Below are positions 60,736-64,000 of a DNA stretch of 64,000 bases, piece after piece. The stretch is taken from assembly GCF_000696385.1 (NCBI RefSeq), contig NZ_JJMN01000065.1:62001-126000 (forward strand). The letters run 5' to 3'. Origin of the DNA: Vibrio metoecus. GTDB lineage: Bacteria; Pseudomonadota; Gammaproteobacteria; Enterobacterales; Vibrionaceae. Under the pieces are notes generated by a model. That model was not told the origin of the DNA. It searched no databases and worked only from the letters and a program-made list of their open reading frames with translations. A program made the translations under genes and the position numbers. Positions within the stretch are counted from its first letter, which is position 1. Every line of letters starts with the position of its first letter.

Positions 60736-61396
60736 ATGATCCAAGAACTGAATATCCTCAATGAAAAACGCGCAGAAATTTACTGGTGGCTGTCGAGTCT
60801 CTTTTTTAAAGAGCTGACTGAACAAGATATCGCACACTATCACTCAGCTGAAATTCGTACTTTCTTAACCGGACTAGCCGATGAAGAAAGCTTAGCGACG
60901 GAAGTGAAACATTTGATTGATGCACTCAATCGCTTGCAAGATCGTCAAGATGCACAGTTGGAACTTGCCGCTGATTTTTGTGATCTATTTTTAAAGTCCG
61001 ATCGTGACTCAGCGCTACCCTATGCCTCTGTCTACACTGACAAAGGGTTACTCAATGGCAAACCGGCACAACTCATGCGTGAGTTACTGAGCCACTATAA
61101 CGTGAATGTGGATCCGAACCTTAATGAGCCCGCCGACCATCTCGCGATTCAACTCGACTTTCTTGCGCATCTTGTTATCAGCAATAACCCGAATCAAGAA
61201 GGCTCTGACGTTAACTCAGCTCTCAAAGCACAATCTGATTTTATTGCTCAACACTTATTGAGTTGGTTACCCGTTTTTGTTGAACGTTGTACTACAGTTT
61301 GACGCATTTGGTTTCTACTCGGCGGCGGCTCGACTAACGTTGGCTTTTTTACAACAAGATCAACGTTACATTGATGAGCTTCGCCAGAGTCTTTAA
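60736..61396 (+). CDS. torD: TorA-specific chaperone TorD (frame broken)
   Basis: Cytoplasmic chaperone that protects apo-TorA and helps molybdenum cofactor insertion before Tat export. The first frame covers 188 residues: EKRAEIYWWLSSLFFKELTE, FCDLFLKSDRDSALPYASVY and PADHLAIQLDFLAHL. It ends early at ERCTTV. Removing one A near 61294 gives ERCTQFDAFGFYSAAARLTL and a stop at 61394-61396, about 219 residues in total, the normal length. It is divergent from torR, not next to torA. Confidence 0.9.
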
Positions 61397-61751
61397 TCAC
61401 AACGTAGCGATTTTTAAGCTGCCCACTTTGCTGTTGCAAAAAGTCAGGGGCATAAACAAATCAATTGTGAAAGAACTTAAAGTTTGATGAATGAATTTCG
61501 TTGCGGTGGATACATTTGCAGTCTAAAATCCACCCGCAAACGATAAAAACGAATAAAAATGTAAACCGCTGTTTCTTGGCGGTTTTTGTATTTTTATTAC
61601 TTTAGGCATAATGATTGAAGCGCTTTACGTACGGTATATGTGGTTCCTCGCCGCACAGAGTGTGAAGATTCGCTCAGTCTCGCCTTACTTCTGCTGATTT
61701 AATTAACCAATAACATTCGCTGGCATCAGCAGTCATCGACAGGAACACTCT
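61397..61751. other. Gap between torD and purR
   Basis: 355 bp. It holds the hairpin GTGGATACATTTGCAG..ATCCAC near 61507-61532, a PurR-like half-site CCGCAAACGAT at 61533-61543, a rho-independent terminator at 61562-61592, and the purR promoter. No coding sequence is visible. Confidence 0.5.
61562..61592 (+). terminator. Terminator downstream of torD
   Basis: AAACCGC-TGTTTCTTG-GCGGTTT followed by TTGTATTTTTATT: a 7-bp stem with a T-rich tail. Confidence 0.75.
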
Positions 61752-62762
61752 ATGGCTACGATTAAAGATGTAGCGCGCCTTGCTGGCGTGTCTACCACTA
61801 CCGTTTCTCACGTTATCAACAAAACTCGCTTTGTGGCAGAAACCACCCAAGAGAAAGTGATGGAAGCGGTTAAGCAACTCAACTATGCACCGAGTGCGGT
61901 CGCACGTAGTTTGAAGTGCAACACTACACGCACTATTGGCATGCTAGTGACTCAATCAACAAACCTGTTTTTCTCTGAAGTGATCGATGGTGTGGAAAGC
62001 TACTGTTACCGTCAAGGCTACACCTTGATTCTGTGTAACACAGGCGGCATCTATGAAAAACAACGTGATTACATTCGCATGCTGGCCGAAAAACGTGTGG
62101 ATGGCATTTTAGTCATGTGTTCTGACCTGACTCAAGAGCTGCAGGAAATGCTCGACGCTCACAAAGACATTCCAAAAGTGATCATGGATTGGGGTCCAGA
62201 AACGTCGCACGCCGATAAAATCATCGATAACTCAGAGGAAGGTGGCTATCTCGCGACCAAATATCTGACGGATCGTGGACACACAGACATTGCCTGTTTA
62301 AGTGGTCATTTTGTCAAAGCCGCTTGCCAAGAGCGTATTCAAGGTTTCCGCCGAGCGATGGCTGAAGCGCACTTACCCGTGAATGAAGATTGGATTCTAG
62401 AAGGTAATTTTGAGTGTGATACCGCAGTCCTTGCTGCCGACAAAATCATTGCTATGGATAAGCGTCCAACTGCCGTATTCTGCTTCAACGACACCATGGC
62501 ATTAGGTCTTATGAGCCGTTTGCAACAAAAAGGAATTCGTGTTCCTGAAGAAATATCCGTGATTGGTTACGATAATATCGAACTGGCCGAATACTTCTCT
62601 CCACCACTGACCACCGTGCACCAACCTAAGCGTCGTGTGGGTAAAAATGCGTTCGAAATTCTTTTAGAGCGTATTAAAGATAAAGAACACGAGCGCCGAA
62701 TTTTCGAGATGCATCCTGAGATCGTCGAACGCGACACTGTGAAAGACTTGACAAAATCCTAA
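61752..62762 (+). CDS. purR: Purine repressor PurR (LacI family)
   Basis: Represses purine nucleotide genes with hypoxanthine or guanine as co-repressor. 336 residues. The helix-turn-helix [20 protein letters not shown] and hinge [15 protein letters not shown] are close to E. coli PurR. The effector domain keeps the purine-contact segment ([22 protein letters not shown]). A PurR-like half-site upstream suggests self-control. Confidence 0.94.
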   Translation: MATIKDVARLAGVSTTTVSHVINKTRFVAETTQEKVMEAVKQLNYAPSAVARSLKCNTTRTIGMLVTQSTNLFFSEVIDGVESYCYRQGYTLILCNTGGIYEKQRDYIRMLAEKRVDGILVMCSDLTQELQEMLDAHKDIPKVIMDWGPETSHADKIIDNSEEGGYLATKYLTDRGHTDIACLSGHFVKAACQERIQGFRRAMAEAHLPVNEDWILEGNFECDTAVLAADKIIAMDKRPTAVFCFNDTMALGLMSRLQQKGIRVPEEISVIGYDNIELAEYFSPPLTTVHQPKRRVGKNAFEILLERIKDKEHERRIFEMHPEIVERDTVKDLTKS

Positions 62763-62850
62763 CTTTCTTGACAATTCACAGAGCCTATATTTGAAAGCTT
62801 GTCACATAAATATGACAAAACTAATGTAGAGCGAGTATTATTAACATGGC

Positions 62851-62887
62851 TCATTCTCACAATTGAAATATCAGTATGTGAGAATGA
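62851..62887. repeat. Perfect 11-bp inverted repeat between purR and the riboswitch
   Basis: TCATTCTCACA (62851-62861) and TGTGAGAATGA (62877-62887) are exact reverse complements with a 15-base loop. It could be the purR terminator stem (T-rich DNA follows at 62897-62908) or an operator. Confidence 0.6.
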
Positions 62888-62921
62888 CCCAAGTTTGGTT
62901 ATTTTTTATCAGGAAAAATGT

Positions 62922-63008
62922 CACGCACAGGGCAAACCATTCGAAAGAGTGGGACGCAAAGCCTCCGGCCTAAACCAGAACATAGGTAGGTAGCGGGGTT
63001 ACCGATGG
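62922..63008 (+). ncRNA. Cyclic-di-GMP class I (GEMM-I) riboswitch, Vc2 type
   Basis: The RNA CACGCACAGGGCAAACC, TTCGAAAGAGTGGGACGCA, AAGCCTCCGGCCTAAACCA, then TAGGTAGCGGGGTTACCGAT, is the Vc2 aptamer upstream of V. cholerae tfoY (GNRA loop, tetraloop receptor and the conserved AAAGCCUCCGGCC and GGUAGCGGGG segments). The P3-side loop (GAACATAG) differs from the Vc2 sequence as I remember it. It lies 112 bp before tfoY and should tie its translation or transcription to c-di-GMP. Confidence 0.95.
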
Positions 63009-63120
63009 CAAAAATGCATACACTATGTTGACTCATCATTGACACGGCAGTTGCATGATTTTGCTAATTTTCTCGGACCTGATTTGGTGGCGTATGTAAC
63101 AATACTCCGAGACTAACAGC

Positions 63121-63709
63121 ATGGATAAACCAGTATTAAAAGATTCAATGCGGCTCTTTGAGCAGCTAGGACGTGTGAAATCTCGTTCAATGTTTGGTGG
63201 GCTTTGGTATTTTCGTCGACGAAACTATGTTTGCGCTTGTGGTTAACGATACGCTGCACATCCGTGCAGACGATGCCACAATCGAAAAGTTCAAACAGCA
63301 AGGTTATGAACCTTATGTTTATAAAAAACGTGGCTTTCCTGTCGTCACTAAGTACTACGCTCTACCTGATGATTGTTGGAGTAATCCAGCCTCTATCTTA
63401 AGTGAAGCTCGTATTGCGCTTGAGGTCGCTAAGACCGAACGTGAAACACAAGCACAAGCGAAGCCTGACCGTTTGAAAGATCTTCCCAACTTGCGTTTAG
63501 CAACGGAAAGAATGCTCAAGAAAGCCGGTATCGAAAGCGTCGAGTCTTTGCACTCTTTCGGTTCTGTTGAAGCATATAAAGCCATTCAACGTACCCATTC
63601 GGCAGAGGTTAGCCTTGAGCTGTTATGGGCTTTAGAGGGAGCAATCGAAGGTAAACATTGGTCAGTGATCCCACAAAATCGTCGTGACGAACTACTAAGA
63701 CACCTTTGA
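63121..63709 (+). CDS. tfoY: TfoX/Sxy-family regulator TfoY (frame broken)
   Basis: In V. cholerae TfoY switches on type VI secretion and motility when c-di-GMP is low. About 195 residues. [20 protein letters not shown] then a break: dropping one G at 63199-63201 converts MFGGLWYF into [20 protein letters not shown]. The TfoX_N domain continues to [12 protein letters not shown] and the TfoX_C domain holds [20 protein letters not shown]. The riboswitch just upstream identifies it as TfoY, not TfoX. The extra base in a GGG run fits the general error pattern. Confidence 0.93.
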
Positions 63710-63770
63710 TTTCTCGTTTTGAGTTTGTCTTTCCTCGCCGAGTTTGTATGAATACCTTGAGTAAAATCTG

Positions 63771-63802
63771 ATAACGCGTCCACTCGGGCGCGTTATTTTT
63801 TT
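63771..63802 (+). terminator. Terminator after tfoY
   Basis: ATAACGCGTCCACTCGGGCG followed by CGTTATTTTTTT: an 8-bp stem with an eight-T run. Confidence 0.85.
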
Positions 63803-63886
63803 GAAAGAAATACGCTGCATCCCCTGTCTTCTACTTCATAGCCCTTGTTCACACCAATCGGGCGAATTTATTTTGAGTAGATATAC

Positions 63887-63988
63887 TTATACCCAAGTCT
63901 TGAGGCAACCGCTTTCATGACTAAGGGATAAGGTATTCCATTTATCACCATCAAAAGCTTCAATATCAAAGTGCTGACTAGGTACCGC
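63887..63988 (-). CDS. Possible 3' end of a gene entering from the right edge
   Basis: The minus strand reads AVPSQHFDIEAFDGDKWNTL then SLSHESGCLKTWV and a TAA, which looks like a normal protein end. The frame is blocked by a TGA at 63989-63991, so either it is short or another single-base error lies near 63980. The rest of the gene would lie beyond the window. Family unknown. Confidence 0.3.
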   Translation of the reverse strand, partial: AVPSQHFDIEAFDGDKWNTLSLSHESGCLKTWV

Positions 63989-64000
63989 TCATGAACAAAA

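Noticed and set aside
62799..62993. 64-codon frame overlapping the riboswitch
   Set aside because: It runs through the structured c-di-GMP aptamer and has no ribosome site.
1..64000. CRISPR arrays, tRNA or rRNA genes, integrases and insertion sequences
   Set aside because: Looked for spaced repeats, cloverleaf-like segments and transposase or integrase motifs; none found.

Overview
The window comes from a Vibrio, almost certainly Vibrio cholerae or a very close relative. The evidence is a class I cyclic-di-GMP riboswitch (near 62922-63008) that reads base for base like the V. cholerae Vc2 RNA over most of its length, in front of a TfoX-family gene (tfoY); a type II secretion pilotin of the AspS type next to metE; the split tor system (torECA and torR/torD 34 kb apart); and the mukFEB block preceded by cmoM and elyC. 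Gene order agrees with what I remember of the large chromosome around metE and mukB, but I could not align it.

Layout. 1-2376: 3' part of cardiolipin synthase, then a cystathionine beta-lyase. 2415-5729: tag, then the phage-shock genes pspCBA facing pspF. 5844-11083: the sapABCDF peptide ABC transporter. 11084-12264: two small genes of unknown role (DUF2927, DUF2750). 12431-17201: a very large secreted protein whose C-terminal third is a toxin-type (edema factor/CyaA/ExoY class) nucleotidyl cyclase, bounded upstream by 630 bp of very AT-rich DNA. 17834-22061: ppaC, an RsgA-type GTPase, a GH36 alpha-galactosidase-like enzyme. 22250-26147: torA, torC, torE for TMAO respiration. 26774-30013: focA and small metabolic or unknown genes. 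30200-34105: a GAF-GGDEF-EAL protein, yciB, yciA, yciI, aspS. 34187-37785: metE and metR with an ERIC element between them. 37792-44297: DUF4250, a membrane protein, an M16 peptidase lipoprotein, a PAS/EAL/CBS protein. 44578-51338: ygiQ, a LysE exporter with an Lrp-type regulator, then a cupin/AraC/YqhD-like dehydrogenase group. 51452-59696: mukB, mukE, mukF, cmoM, elyC. 59804-61396: torR and torD. 61752-63709: purR, the c-di-GMP riboswitch and tfoY.

The most exciting item is the nucleotidyl cyclase toxin. It carries a Sec signal peptide, a probable beta/gamma-crystallin-like segment, a hydrophobic helical stretch and a complete set of cyclase catalytic motifs, and is not part of a MARTX or a type III system. 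A species famous for raising host cAMP indirectly through cholera toxin would here carry an enzyme able to make a cyclic nucleotide directly.

A caution governs the whole annotation. At least eleven conserved genes (tag, pspF, sapC, the toxin, the GAF-EAL gene, yciB, yciI, aspS, ygiQ, torD, tfoY) are broken by single extra bases, nearly all restorable by deleting one base, many in short homopolymers. No convincing single-base deletion was seen. This is what a systematic sequencing or assembly error looks like, so I treat these genes as probably intact in the organism and give their full spans.

Functionally, anaerobic respiration (torECA, torR, torD, focA), c-di-GMP signalling (two EAL proteins and the riboswitch), envelope stress and peptide uptake (psp, sap) and methionine synthesis (metE, metR, the lyase) are the main themes.
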